Below are positions 42,661 to 50,916 of a DNA stretch of 64,000 nt, piece by piece. The stretch lies in the NCBI RefSeq assembly GCF_015330165.1, contig NZ_JADDXT010000002.1, positions 1,734,504-1,798,503 of the forward strand, given 5' to 3'. The notes under the pieces were generated by a model that saw nothing but the letters and a program-made list of their open reading frames with translations, ran no database searches and was not told where the DNA came from. Source of the stretch: Zobellia roscoffensis. GTDB lineage: Bacteria; Bacteroidota; Bacteroidia; Flavobacteriales; Flavobacteriaceae. Positions within the stretch are counted from its first letter, which is position 1. Every line of letters starts with the position of its first letter. Made by a program: the position numbers and the translations under genes.

Positions 42661-42697
42661 AAAGCCTACAAGAACTAATTTCTTGTAGGCTTTTTTT
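42661..42697 (+). terminator. Intrinsic terminator after traR/dksA
   Basis: A 13-bp perfect stem (AAAGCCTACAAGA / TCTTGTAGGCTTT) with a 7-nt loop runs into a U-tract. Confidence 0.85.
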
Positions 42698-42710
42698 ACG
42701 CCCTAAAAAA

Positions 42711-43325
42711 ATGAAGAGCTTTTTAGTTTTCTTTTTATTCTTTAATCTTTTGGCTGCACAAAAGGTGGTGAAAAAATCACTGATTAATGATGCGGTTACG
42801 GCAATAAATATTGATGTAGCTAATTGTTATGAATTGAAATTGGAAACCTCGGAGAGCCATGAGATGTCTGTAGAGGCAATTATTGACGGGGAGTATACAA
42901 AAGACCTTTTGCTATCCGTGAAGGAAGATGGAGGTTCTATAATGATCAGCAGTGGTTTTCAACCCAATTTTAAGAACCCTAATGATAAGCTTAGCGCACA
43001 CAAGGTTATATCAATCTCTTTAAAAGTAATTCTTCCTTGTTTTAAGTATGTCACCGTTTTTGGAACTAGTTGTAATGTGTTTGCTACTGGTACCTACAGA
43101 GAGCTGAATGTTTCATTGAATGACGGAAATTGTGAACTCGTTAATGCCTTGGAAGATATAAATGTGCATACTCAGAGTGGTCATATCTTGGTCCAAGCTC
43201 TAAAAGCTGATATAAAGGCTAATAGCAAATATGGAAACATAGATAAAGAAGACATTCCTATAGGAGATGCTATATATGAGCTTACTTCCATAACAGGAAA
43301 CATACGAATAAAGAAAACCGAATAA
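42711..43325 (+). CDS. Secreted GIN/DUF2807-like protein
   Basis: This 204-aa protein has a signal peptide (about residues 1-16, cleaved after LLAAQ) and a right-handed beta-helix-like repeat region (about 100-204) as in the head domains of DUF2807/DUF4097 putative adhesins: short alternating strands such as TVFGTSCNVFATGTY and HTQSGHILVQALKADI. Function is unknown; it is expected in the periplasm or outside. It lies between the dksA-like gene (after a terminator) and lspA, so it may be an insertion in the ileS-dksA-lspA cluster. Confidence 0.7.
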   Translation: MKSFLVFFLFFNLLAAQKVVKKSLINDAVTAINIDVANCYELKLETSESHEMSVEAIIDGEYTKDLLLSVKEDGGSIMISSGFQPNFKNPNDKLSAHKVISISLKVILPCFKYVTVFGTSCNVFATGTYRELNVSLNDGNCELVNALEDINVHTQSGHILVQALKADIKANSKYGNIDKEDIPIGDAIYELTSITGNIRIKKTE

Positions 43326-43331
43326 TATACT

Positions 43332-43339
43332 TATTTTTG
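43332..43339 (+). promoter_or_regulatory. Candidate -7 box for lspA
   Basis: TATTTTTG matches TAnnTTTG exactly, about 23 nt before the lspA ATG. Confidence 0.45.
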
Positions 43340-43362
43340 CTTATTCAAGTTGTATATATACT

Positions 43363-44007
43363 ATGAATTTAAAGAAGTCATTGCTCATTATCATTGTAAT
43401 CTTATTGATTGATCAATTGAGTAAAATTTATATAAAGACCCATTTTGTATTGGGTGATTCTGTTGAGGTTTTTAGTTGGTTCAAAATACTTTTCATTGAA
43501 AATTCCGGAGCTGCTTGGGGTGCCAAGCTTAGTGATTTCTTGCCTATATCGGAACCTACAGGTAAATTAGTGTTGACCATATTCCGGTTGTTTGCAGTGG
43601 CGGGAATAGGGTATTGGCTGTATGATACTATACGTAAGGAGTCGTCAAAAACCCTTATTCTAGCAGTTTGCTTGATCTTTGCAGGAGCATTGGGCAATAT
43701 TATAGATTCCGTACTGTACGGGATTGTTTTTGGAGATAGTTACCAGCAATTGGCTACAGCGTTTCCAGACGAGCCTTATGGTAGTTTGTTTTATGGGAAA
43801 GTGGTAGATATGCTCTATTTTCCTATGGTAGATACTACATGGCCAGCTTGGATACCTTATTTTGGAGGCTCAACTTTTCGCTTTTTTGAGCCTGTTTTCA
43901 ACATAGCAGATATGGCTATTAGTACAGGGGTAGGCATTCTCCTGGTTTTTAATAAAAAAGCTTTTGGTAAGATTGATGATGAAATACCTGCGGAGGAGGT
44001 GGCTTAA
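43363..44007 (+). CDS. lspA: Lipoprotein signal peptidase
   Basis: This 214-aa inner-membrane aspartic protease cleaves prolipoprotein signal peptides before the lipidated cysteine. Catalytic Asp115 lies in NIIDSVLYG and Asp183 in FNIADMAIS; FIENSGAAWG near residue 45 is the conserved substrate region. It is longer than the E. coli protein (164 aa) because of an insert between the two aspartates, which I recall as usual in Bacteroidota. The many lipoproteins in this window depend on it. It is convergent with the 5-FTHF cyclo-ligase gene (10-bp gap). Confidence 0.93.
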   Translation: MNLKKSLLIIIVILLIDQLSKIYIKTHFVLGDSVEVFSWFKILFIENSGAAWGAKLSDFLPISEPTGKLVLTIFRLFAVAGIGYWLYDTIRKESSKTLILAVCLIFAGALGNIIDSVLYGIVFGDSYQQLATAFPDEPYGSLFYGKVVDMLYFPMVDTTWPAWIPYFGGSTFRFFEPVFNIADMAISTGVGILLVFNKKAFGKIDDEIPAEEVA

Positions 44008-44017
44008 TCTTAATTAT

Positions 44018-44581
44018 TTAAAAAGAATAGGTCTCGGAGGGGGTTACGCAGTAGTTCAAAGGAATATCATTGCTATTCACATCTGTTATCAATTCTTCTT
44101 CCGTTGAAAACAAAGACAATCCAATTTTAATTACATCTTTTGGACATTCGGCTAAAAAAGTATCATAAAATCCTTTTCCATAACCAACACGATTTCCCTT
44201 TTTGTCAAAAGCAAGTAAGGGAATGAAGACAACCTCTATTTTAGTTGTAGGTACTTCTATTCCATCAATAGGTTCGGGTATATTCCATTCGTTATTTTTA
44301 AGACGCGTAGAATCCGTTAGCAAATAATGCTTTAATGTGGTTTTGTTTACTACTTTGGGTAAAACTACATTTTTATCCTTTCCTTGTAGTATGGATAGGA
44401 TGAAGGTAGTGTCAATCTCCTTGTTTTCAGAAATCGGCAAAAAAATATGGTAATAATCGTATGACCATATTGGCAATTTAAGTATTTCGTTAGCAATACT
44501 CAGGCTAGAATCTGCGAGTGATTCATTATCTATTGAATCTCTTCGTTTTTTGTATCGTGATCTTAAATCTTTTTTGAGCAT
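44018..44581 (-). CDS. 5-formyltetrahydrofolate cyclo-ligase
   Basis: This 187-aa cytosolic enzyme converts 5-formyl-THF to 5,10-methenyl-THF with ATP. The N-terminal KKDLRSRYKKRRD, the VVLPKV strand and the C-terminal RVGYGKGFYDTFLA loop are the family marks. Length matches. It lies alone on the minus strand and runs convergently to lspA. In many bacteria an equivalent gene overlaps 6S RNA (ygfA/ssrS), but here the flanks show no 6S-like structure that I can identify. Confidence 0.9.
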   Translation of the reverse strand: MLKKDLRSRYKKRRDSIDNESLADSSLSIANEILKLPIWSYDYYHIFLPISENKEIDTTFILSILQGKDKNVVLPKVVNKTTLKHYLLTDSTRLKNNEWNIPEPIDGIEVPTTKIEVVFIPLLAFDKKGNRVGYGKGFYDTFLAECPKDVIKIGLSLFSTEEELITDVNSNDIPLNYCVTPSETYSF

Positions 44582-45008
44582 TGATTATGACCTCACTACA
44601 ATTGGGGAAACTCTAGGTATGCCTATTCTTTTACTGACACTGCGTAATATATCTTAAAAGATATCATTAAGATGAGATACAGGCCGAGGGTTATAATATA
44701 TTTATCCATGTGGTAAATGATTTTGATTCTTAAATTTAAATAAAAAAATCAATCAAAACACTTTTAAATGCAACTTTTTATCGATGAACTGCATTTTTTA
44801 GAGTTTTTTAACGTTTTTGCACGTAAAAACGCGCAAAATTGCACAAGAGTAACATGCTGAAGCTTAACTATTTGTTCATGTTAGTTTTGCATGGAAATCT
44901 CGATTCGTTAAAAAAGAGTAAAACACTTAGCCCTTTTGATAAAACGTAGTAATTTAACATGATAGAAGTAGATACACCTTCCATTAATTTGTTAAACCGT
45001 TTTTAATA
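44582..45008. other. AT-rich intergenic region between divergent genes
   Basis: These 427 bp separate the cyclo-ligase gene (minus) and uvrC (plus). I see no open frame with a credible start. It holds a TAGTTTTG box (44882-44889), a 7-bp inverted repeat CGTTTTT/AAAAACG (44812-44831) and two motifs that recur upstream of the hpd gene (44706-44718 and 44874-44895). Confidence 0.5.
44882..44889 (+). promoter_or_regulatory. Candidate -7 box for uvrC
   Basis: TAGTTTTG matches TAnnTTTG exactly. It would give a leader of roughly 115 nt before uvrC. Confidence 0.35.
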
Positions 45009-46796
45009 ATGCCCCAAGTTCCTATAAAAGTACAATTAAGTACATTGCCCCAGAGCCCTGGGGTGTATCAATTTTATGATATAGAGGATAAAATACTGTA
45101 TGTGGGTAAAGCCATAAATCTAAAGAAGCGGGTATCTTCATATTTTACAAAAAACCATGAATACGGAAAGACGCGTGTTCTTGTGAAAAAAATAAAAAGT
45201 ATAAAGCATGTTGTGGTTCCGACGGAATCTGATGCGCTACTTCTGGAAAACAACCTAATAAAAAAATACCGGCCTAGATATAATGTCTTGCTGAAAGATG
45301 ATAAATCATACCCTTGGATCTGTATTAAGAACGAGCGTTTCCCTAGAATTTTTCCTACTCGAAAACTCATAAAAGATGGTAGTGAGTATTTTGGGCCGTA
45401 TACAAGCATGAAAACGGTCCGGACACTGCTGGATTTAATTAAAGGCGTGTATTCTTTGCGTACATGTAATTATGATCTGTCACAGGAGAAAATAGAGACA
45501 GGTAAATATAAAGTGTGTCTAGAATACCATTTAGGTAATTGTAAAGGCCCTTGTGAAGGTTATCAGAGTGCAGAAGACTATCATAGTCAAGTTGATGATA
45601 TAAGGAAGATAATTAAGGGCGATTTTAAATCTTCGTTGAGTTATTTCCGTTCACAAATGAAAATCATGGCTTCTGAAATGAAATTTGAGGAGGCTCAAGA
45701 GATAAAGGAGAAGATTGAAGTGCTTGAGAATTATCAGGTGAAGTCTACAATTGTTAACCCTAAAATTAATAATGTAGATGTGTTCTCAATTATTTCAGAT
45801 GAGAGTCATGCGTATATAAATTTCCTGCAATTGTCTCATGGTTCCATTATACGATCCCATACCATGGAAATAAAAAAGAAATTGGATGAAACCGATGCAG
45901 ACCTTCTGGCACTGTCCATTATAGAGATTAGGCAAAGATTCAACTCGCTTTCTAGGGAACTTTACCTCCCTTTTGAGGTTCCAGTAGAGTCACATTTAAA
46001 AATTACAGTCCCTAAATTGGGAGATAAAAAGAAAATATTGGAATTATCTGAACGTAACGCCAAATTTTACAGGCAAGAACGCTTCAAACAAATTAAGATT
46101 ATTGACCCGGATAGGCATACGAACAGGATCATGGCGCAAATGAAAAAAGATTTGCATCTTTCCGAAGAGCCTAGGCATATAGAGTGTTTTGATAACAGTA
46201 ACATTCAAGGTAGTAATCCGGTGGCTGCATGTGTTGTTTTTAAAAATGGGAAACCTTCAAAAAAAGAATACCGTCATTATAATATTAAAACAGTAGAAGG
46301 TCCGGATGATTTTGCTTCTATGGAAGAGGTTGTTTTTAGGAGGTATAAACGTCTGTTAGCTGAAGATGAGCCATTACCACAGTTAATTGTTATAGACGGA
46401 GGAAAGGGGCAGTTGTCTTCCGCTTTAAAAAGTTTGGATATCCTTGGATTGCGAGGAAAAATAGCTATTATAGGCATAGCAAAACGTTTAGAGGAAATTT
46501 ATTTTCCAGAAGATAATATTCCTCTTTATCTCGATAAGAAGTCGGAGAGCTTAAAAATTATTCAGCAATTAAGAAATGAAGCACATCGCTTTGGTATTAC
46601 TTTTCATAGAAATAAGAGAAGTAAGGCTGCAATAAATTCTAAGTTAGAGAGTATTGAAGGCATTGGAGAAAAGACGGCTGAGGAGCTTTTAAAGCGGTTC
46701 AAATCCGTAAAACGTATAAAAGAGGCATCCATAGAAAACCTGACTGAAACTGTTGGTATGTCTAGGGCGAAAAAAATTTATGAAGCTTTCCATTAA
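45009..46796 (+). CDS. uvrC: Excinuclease ABC subunit C
   Basis: This 595-aa nuclease makes the 3' and 5' incisions in nucleotide excision repair. The GIY-YIG domain (about residues 14-95) has GVY at 18-20 and YVGKA at 31-35. Four cysteines (153, 170, 178 and 182) match those reported to hold an iron-sulfur cluster in E. coli UvrC. A UVR domain (about 205-240), an RNase H-like nuclease (about 380-530) and a tandem helix-hairpin-helix (about 550-595) follow. The patatin/Omp85 gene follows after 21 bp, probably in the same transcript. Confidence 0.95.
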   Translation: MPQVPIKVQLSTLPQSPGVYQFYDIEDKILYVGKAINLKKRVSSYFTKNHEYGKTRVLVKKIKSIKHVVVPTESDALLLENNLIKKYRPRYNVLLKDDKSYPWICIKNERFPRIFPTRKLIKDGSEYFGPYTSMKTVRTLLDLIKGVYSLRTCNYDLSQEKIETGKYKVCLEYHLGNCKGPCEGYQSAEDYHSQVDDIRKIIKGDFKSSLSYFRSQMKIMASEMKFEEAQEIKEKIEVLENYQVKSTIVNPKINNVDVFSIISDESHAYINFLQLSHGSIIRSHTMEIKKKLDETDADLLALSIIEIRQRFNSLSRELYLPFEVPVESHLKITVPKLGDKKKILELSERNAKFYRQERFKQIKIIDPDRHTNRIMAQMKKDLHLSEEPRHIECFDNSNIQGSNPVAACVVFKNGKPSKKEYRHYNIKTVEGPDDFASMEEVVFRRYKRLLAEDEPLPQLIVIDGGKGQLSSALKSLDILGLRGKIAIIGIAKRLEEIYFPEDNIPLYLDKKSESLKIIQQLRNEAHRFGITFHRNKRSKAAINSKLESIEGIGEKTAEELLKRFKSVKRIKEASIENLTETVGMSRAKKIYEAFH

Positions 46797-46817
46797 AATT
46801 ACGATTAAGACGGTATT

Positions 46818-49085
46818 ATGCAAAGAGTCATATTAGGTATTGTTTTGCTTCTCTTCACATGGGTCTCCATGTCTCAAGACCATGAGAAAAAAGACTTGAA
46901 AGTGGGACTGGTGCTTAGTGGTGGTGGTGCAAAGGGTATGGCACATATTGGTGCTATAAAAGTTTTGGAAGAGGCTGGTATTAAAGTAGATTTTATTGGA
47001 GGTACAAGCATGGGTGCTATTGTGGGTTCTCTATATGCTGCCGGTTATAATGGGAATCAATTGGATTCTATTTTTAGAGCAACTGATTTTACCAATCTCA
47101 TACAGGATAACCTGCCTAGGAGTGCTAAAACTTTCTATGAGAAAGAAAACTCGGAAAAGTATGCTGTTACCCTTCCTTTTGACAATTTTAAAGTATCCGT
47201 TCCTCCTGCGTATTCCGGTGGTCAGAATGTATATAACGAACTGGTGAAATTCTTGTATCCTGTGCGGAATATAAATGACTTTAATGATTTGCCTATTCCA
47301 TTTGTCTGCGTGGCCACAGATGTGGAAACAGGAGAGGAAGTTGTTTTGAGGGAAGGGTATTTGCCGGAAGCTGTTATGGCAAGTGGAACATTACCGTCTC
47401 TTTTTGAGCCGGCCCGGATTAACGGTAAGGTATTGATAGATGGTGGAGTGGTGAATAACTACCCTATTGAAGAGGTCAGAAAAATGGGTGCGGATATTAT
47501 AATTGGGGTAGATGTGCAGCACGGGCTCAGAGATAGGGAATCGTTATTGACCGCTACTGAGATTTTATTACAAATCAACAATTATAGGACAGTTCTTGAT
47601 ATGGCTGAAAAGTCAAAAAAGACAGATATCTATATAAAGCCCAATATGGTAGATTACTCCATTATAGATTTCAATCTTGATGATGTAATTATTAAAAGTG
47701 GTGAAGAAGCGGCACGTAAAAAAATGGATACTTTAAAGGCGGTCGCCTCTAGGCAGAACGGAAAAAGAAAAGTTAGGGAGAGAATTGTTTCTACGGATAC
47801 CTTAAGTATTAGTCATTTGGTCATATTAGAAAGCGAGAATTATTCTAGGGGCTATGTAAAAGGAAAATTAAGGTTTGATACGGATAACCCAACCACCTTT
47901 TCACGTGTACAACAAGGGATTAGTAATTTGGCCGCCACAGGTAACTTTCATACAATCCATTATAAATTACGGGATAATGAAGACAGTGACGAGCAAGAGA
48001 TGGTTTTGGATCTGAATGAAAACAACAGCAAATCTTTTATTCGCATTGGGGCACATTATGATAACTTGTATAAAACGGCAGCTATTCTAAACTATACACG
48101 TAAAAGTTTAATTACCAGAGATGATGTTTCTTCTTTTGATTTTATTATTGGAGATAACGTTAGGTACAAATTACAGTACTATGTAGACAAAGGGTCGTAT
48201 TGGAGTTTTGGACTTAATTCAAGCTTTAATGAATTTGAAAAAGATGTAGATTTTGATTTGGTACGAACTAATTTTGGTGTTCAGGCAGGGGCTAATTTAA
48301 ACTCCATAAATATGGATATAACAGATTTTACGAATCAAGCTTATGTTCAAACAGTGTTGCGGGAGGAGTTTGCGTTTAGAATGGGTATTGAACATAAGTT
48401 TTTGAAGTATAGTACTAAAACCTTAGGACAAATTGCAAATACGAGTATCGGACAGACAGGAAGAAATACAGACGGGAGAACATTTTTGGAAAAAAGCAGC
48501 TTTTATAGTGCTTTTGGACAACTAACTTTTGATACATATGATGATAAATACTTTCCGTCAAAAGGGTTGTATTTTGATGGTGATTTTCATTTTTATGTCT
48601 TCTCGTCAGACTTTAATAACAACTTCAAAGAGTTTTCAATTGCAAAGGCAAAAGCGGGTATTGCTATACCTTTTATGAAGAATTTTTCATTCAATATTGA
48701 GACTCAGGGAGGGTTTAAATTAGGAACTTCAAATGTTTCTTCTTTTGATTTTATCCTAGGTGGTTATGGTACGCATCTTTTGAATAATTTCACGCCGTTT
48801 TTTGGGTATAATTTTTTAGCGCTTCCGGGTAACGCCTTTGTAAAGGCATACGGAAGGCTAGATTACGAATTTGTACCAAAAAATCATTTAATGTTTACGG
48901 CAAATTATGCCAATGTTGCAGATGATATTTTTAGAACAGGAGATTGGTTTGAGTTACCAACTTATTCTGGTTATGCTATTGGTTATGGATGGGAATCTTT
49001 CATGGGGCCAATGCAAATACATTATTCTTGGTCTCCAGAAGGCAAGACCAATAATTTCTTTTTTAGTCTAGGGTATTGGTTTTAA
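46818..49085 (+). CDS. Patatin-like phospholipase with Omp85-type barrel
   Basis: This 755-aa secreted protein has a signal peptide (about residues 1-19), a patatin domain (about 28-310) with the GGGAKG oxyanion loop, nucleophile Ser64 in GGTSMG and Asp208 in DGG, then a POTRA-like segment (about 330-400) and a C-terminal barrel that ends in LGYWF. This is the architecture of PlpD-type (type Vd) autotransporters, which pass the lipase to the cell surface through their own barrel. It follows uvrC by 21 bp. Family assignment is firm; substrate and surface location are inferred. Confidence 0.9.
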   Translation: MQRVILGIVLLLFTWVSMSQDHEKKDLKVGLVLSGGGAKGMAHIGAIKVLEEAGIKVDFIGGTSMGAIVGSLYAAGYNGNQLDSIFRATDFTNLIQDNLPRSAKTFYEKENSEKYAVTLPFDNFKVSVPPAYSGGQNVYNELVKFLYPVRNINDFNDLPIPFVCVATDVETGEEVVLREGYLPEAVMASGTLPSLFEPARINGKVLIDGGVVNNYPIEEVRKMGADIIIGVDVQHGLRDRESLLTATEILLQINNYRTVLDMAEKSKKTDIYIKPNMVDYSIIDFNLDDVIIKSGEEAARKKMDTLKAVASRQNGKRKVRERIVSTDTLSISHLVILESENYSRGYVKGKLRFDTDNPTTFSRVQQGISNLAATGNFHTIHYKLRDNEDSDEQEMVLDLNENNSKSFIRIGAHYDNLYKTAAILNYTRKSLITRDDVSSFDFIIGDNVRYKLQYYVDKGSYWSFGLNSSFNEFEKDVDFDLVRTNFGVQAGANLNSINMDITDFTNQAYVQTVLREEFAFRMGIEHKFLKYSTKTLGQIANTSIGQTGRNTDGRTFLEKSSFYSAFGQLTFDTYDDKYFPSKGLYFDGDFHFYVFSSDFNNNFKEFSIAKAKAGIAIPFMKNFSFNIETQGGFKLGTSNVSSFDFILGGYGTHLLNNFTPFFGYNFLALPGNAFVKAYGRLDYEFVPKNHLMFTANYANVADDIFRTGDWFELPTYSGYAIGYGWESFMGPMQIHYSWSPEGKTNNFFFSLGYWF

Positions 49086-49171
49086 TGTCTTTAAGTTAAG
49101 GGTTATGTTTTTTTTCCGATATTTGTGATATATGCTAGAATTAAGAGTTGATATTACCGCTCACCTTAGAG

Positions 49172-49219
49172 CCATGTGGTAAATAGCCAGATTTACTTGA
49201 GTTCATGTTTTTGCATGGA
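49172..49219 (+). repeat. Two short motifs also present upstream of uvrC
   Basis: CCATGTGGTAAAT (49172-49184) recurs identically at 44706-44718. GTTCATG followed by TTTTGCATGGA (49201-49219) recurs with a 3-nt longer spacer at 44874-44895. Both copies lie in leader regions. Confidence 0.6.
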
Positions 49220-49273
49220 CAACACTATTTTTTTTCGACTTTTTAAATTTTCACTTCACTAAAAACATATATC

Positions 49274-50416
49274 ATGTCTACTTTAGATACTACCTCGTTG
49301 AATTTGCCTAAGGAAAATCCGGAAGCAGAAGACTTCCTTCCTTTGTTGGGTACAGATTATATAGAACTTTATGTGGGAAATGCTAAACAGGCAGCCCATT
49401 ATTATATGGCGGCCTGGGGTTTTCAGCCATTGGCCTATGCAGGGCTTGAAACCGGACTAAAAGACCGCGTGTCCTACGTATTGCAACAAGATAAAATTAG
49501 ATTGGTACTTACTTCTCCATTAAAATCGGGAGGCGATATCAATAAACATATAGATGCTCATGGAGATGGTGTCAAAGCTATTGCGCTTTGGGTAGATGAT
49601 GCTTCCCAAAGTTATACTGAAACAACAAAAAGAGGGGCTGAGAGTTATTTGGAACCTAAAACCATTTCAGATGAAGATGGGAAAGTAGTTTTGTCCGGAA
49701 TACATACCTATGGTGAAACGGTACACGTTTTTATAGAACGAAAGGATTACAAAGGTGTTTTTATGCCTGGATATAAGCCTTGGAATCCACATTTTAAGCC
49801 TGCAGATGTGGGACTTAAGTATGTAGACCATATGGTGGGTAATGTGGGTTGGAACGAAATGAACAAGTGGTGTGAGTTCTACGCCAAGGTCATGGGATTT
49901 GCCCAGTTGGTATCTTTTGATGATAAAGATATCTCTACGGAATATACGGCGCTCATGAGTAAGGTGATGAGTAATGGTAACGGACGCATCAAGTTTCCGA
50001 TTAATGAACCTGCGGACGGTAGAAAGAAATCGCAGATAGAAGAATATATAGATTTTTACAATGGTGCCGGGGTTCAACATATGGCTTTGGCTACGGATAA
50101 TATTGTTGAAACGGTTACAGCCTTAAGAGATAGAGGTATTGAATTTTTAAAGGTACCTTCAAGTTATTATGAAGATGTACTGGATCGCGTAGGGGAAATA
50201 GATGAAGATTTAGCGCCTCTTAGCGAATTAGGAATTCTTATTGATAGAGACGAAGAAGGGTATTTGCTGCAAATATTCACCAAACCTATTTTAGATAGGC
50301 CCACTATGTTTATTGAAATTATTCAACGTAAGGGAGCTAAATCTTTTGGGAAGGGGAATTTTAAAGCACTTTTTGAGGCAATAGAAAGAGAACAAGAGTC
50401 TAGAGGTACGTTGTAA
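49274..50416 (+). CDS. hpd: 4-hydroxyphenylpyruvate dioxygenase
   Basis: This 380-aa Fe(II) enzyme turns 4-hydroxyphenylpyruvate into homogentisate in tyrosine and phenylalanine breakdown. The fold is two vicinal-oxygen-chelate domains, with iron ligands His186 (YVDHMVGN), His269 (GVQHMAL) and Glu348 (MFIEIIQRKG), and the C-terminal KGNFKALFEAIEREQ helix of the family. It is cytosolic. Homogentisate dioxygenase is not next to it or elsewhere in the window, so homogentisate must be handled from another locus. Confidence 0.95.
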   Translation: MSTLDTTSLNLPKENPEAEDFLPLLGTDYIELYVGNAKQAAHYYMAAWGFQPLAYAGLETGLKDRVSYVLQQDKIRLVLTSPLKSGGDINKHIDAHGDGVKAIALWVDDASQSYTETTKRGAESYLEPKTISDEDGKVVLSGIHTYGETVHVFIERKDYKGVFMPGYKPWNPHFKPADVGLKYVDHMVGNVGWNEMNKWCEFYAKVMGFAQLVSFDDKDISTEYTALMSKVMSNGNGRIKFPINEPADGRKKSQIEEYIDFYNGAGVQHMALATDNIVETVTALRDRGIEFLKVPSSYYEDVLDRVGEIDEDLAPLSELGILIDRDEEGYLLQIFTKPILDRPTMFIEIIQRKGAKSFGKGNFKALFEAIEREQESRGTL

Positions 50417-50587
50417 ATTTGCTTTATTTATCCTTTGTTCGGTTTTTTGCCGCATACGGCGTGCAATTTTACATGTAAAATGGAGGCTTTAGGCCCCAAA
50501 ACAGTCGTCATATCTTAATGAAATGCCAAATTTATAGCCGTAAGTAAAAAGAACTGTTAATGTAATAGTTAAAGTAAGTTAAAACGG

Positions 50588-50617
50588 TTTGAGGATTCAA
50601 AGTATGCCTTAAATTTG
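50588..50617 (+). promoter_or_regulatory. Candidate promoter of the small RNA
   Basis: TTTG (50588-50591), an 18-nt spacer and TAAATTTG (50610-50617) match the Bacteroidota -33 and -7 elements. It is the best full match in the window and does not lie in front of an open frame. Confidence 0.6.
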
Positions 50618-50674
50618 TAGTCGTAAGGGGTGGTTCCCTTACAACTTTAAGTATTGGTTTTTCATAATTTAAAG

Positions 50675-50691
50675 TTTGGTTGGTTATTTAG
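50675..50691 (+). repeat. 17-nt motif shared with 20737-20753
   Basis: TTTGGTTGGTTATTTAG is identical to the copy at 20737-20753 and, as there, sits directly upstream of a terminator stem (1-nt gap here, 4-nt there). Confidence 0.8.
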
Positions 50692-50692
50692 G

Positions 50693-50727
50693 AAAAGCCC
50701 TGACATGAAATGTTGGGGCTTTTTTTT
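50693..50727 (+). terminator. Intrinsic terminator of the small RNA
   Basis: A 14-bp stem (two G-U pairs, loop GAA) with AAAAGCCC/GGGCTTTT at its base runs into a U-tract ending at 50727. Confidence 0.85.
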
Positions 50728-50916
50728 AATCAGTTGTTCAACTTACATGGTTTAACACCAGTGTAGGAGTTTGTTTGTTGATAAATTCAATATAAAGTAT
50801 CAAAAAAGCGCAGCTGTATAATGCATACAATACTTTGGAATAAATTTTGTTTAAGTAATTGTAAGCCCTTAATATGATATGAGTGCATTTTGTATTTTTA
50901 TCGTAATACTACAGCT

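Larger units (their letters stand above)
50623..50727 (+). ncRNA. Candidate small RNA (about 105 nt)
   Basis: Transcription from the promoter at 50588-50617 would start near 50623. The 5' end folds into GTAAGGG/CCCTTAC (50623-50629 with 50636-50642, 6-nt loop). A U-rich single-stranded middle contains the 17-nt motif shared with 20737-20753. The 3' end is a 14-bp terminator hairpin with a U-run. There is no open reading frame with a start. I cannot assign a known family; Flavo-1 and other Bacteroidota RNAs would be the first comparison. It lies between tyrosine and tryptophan catabolic genes, but any regulatory link is speculation. Confidence 0.55.
50417..50916. other. Intergenic region holding a small-RNA candidate
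   Basis: These 500 bp between hpd and the DUF3108 gene have no credible open frame. They contain a full promoter-like pair (50588-50617), hairpins and a strong terminator (50693-50727); the remainder is AT-rich leader of the DUF3108 gene. Confidence 0.6.

Noticed and set aside
44018..44700. 6S RNA near the 5-FTHF cyclo-ligase gene
   Set aside because: The E. coli association (ssrS-ygfA) prompted a look, but I see no long bulged hairpin of the right size in the flanks.
49667..50080. 137-aa minus-strand frame inside hpd
   Set aside because: Entirely within a gene with complete catalytic residues; no start context or family resemblance.
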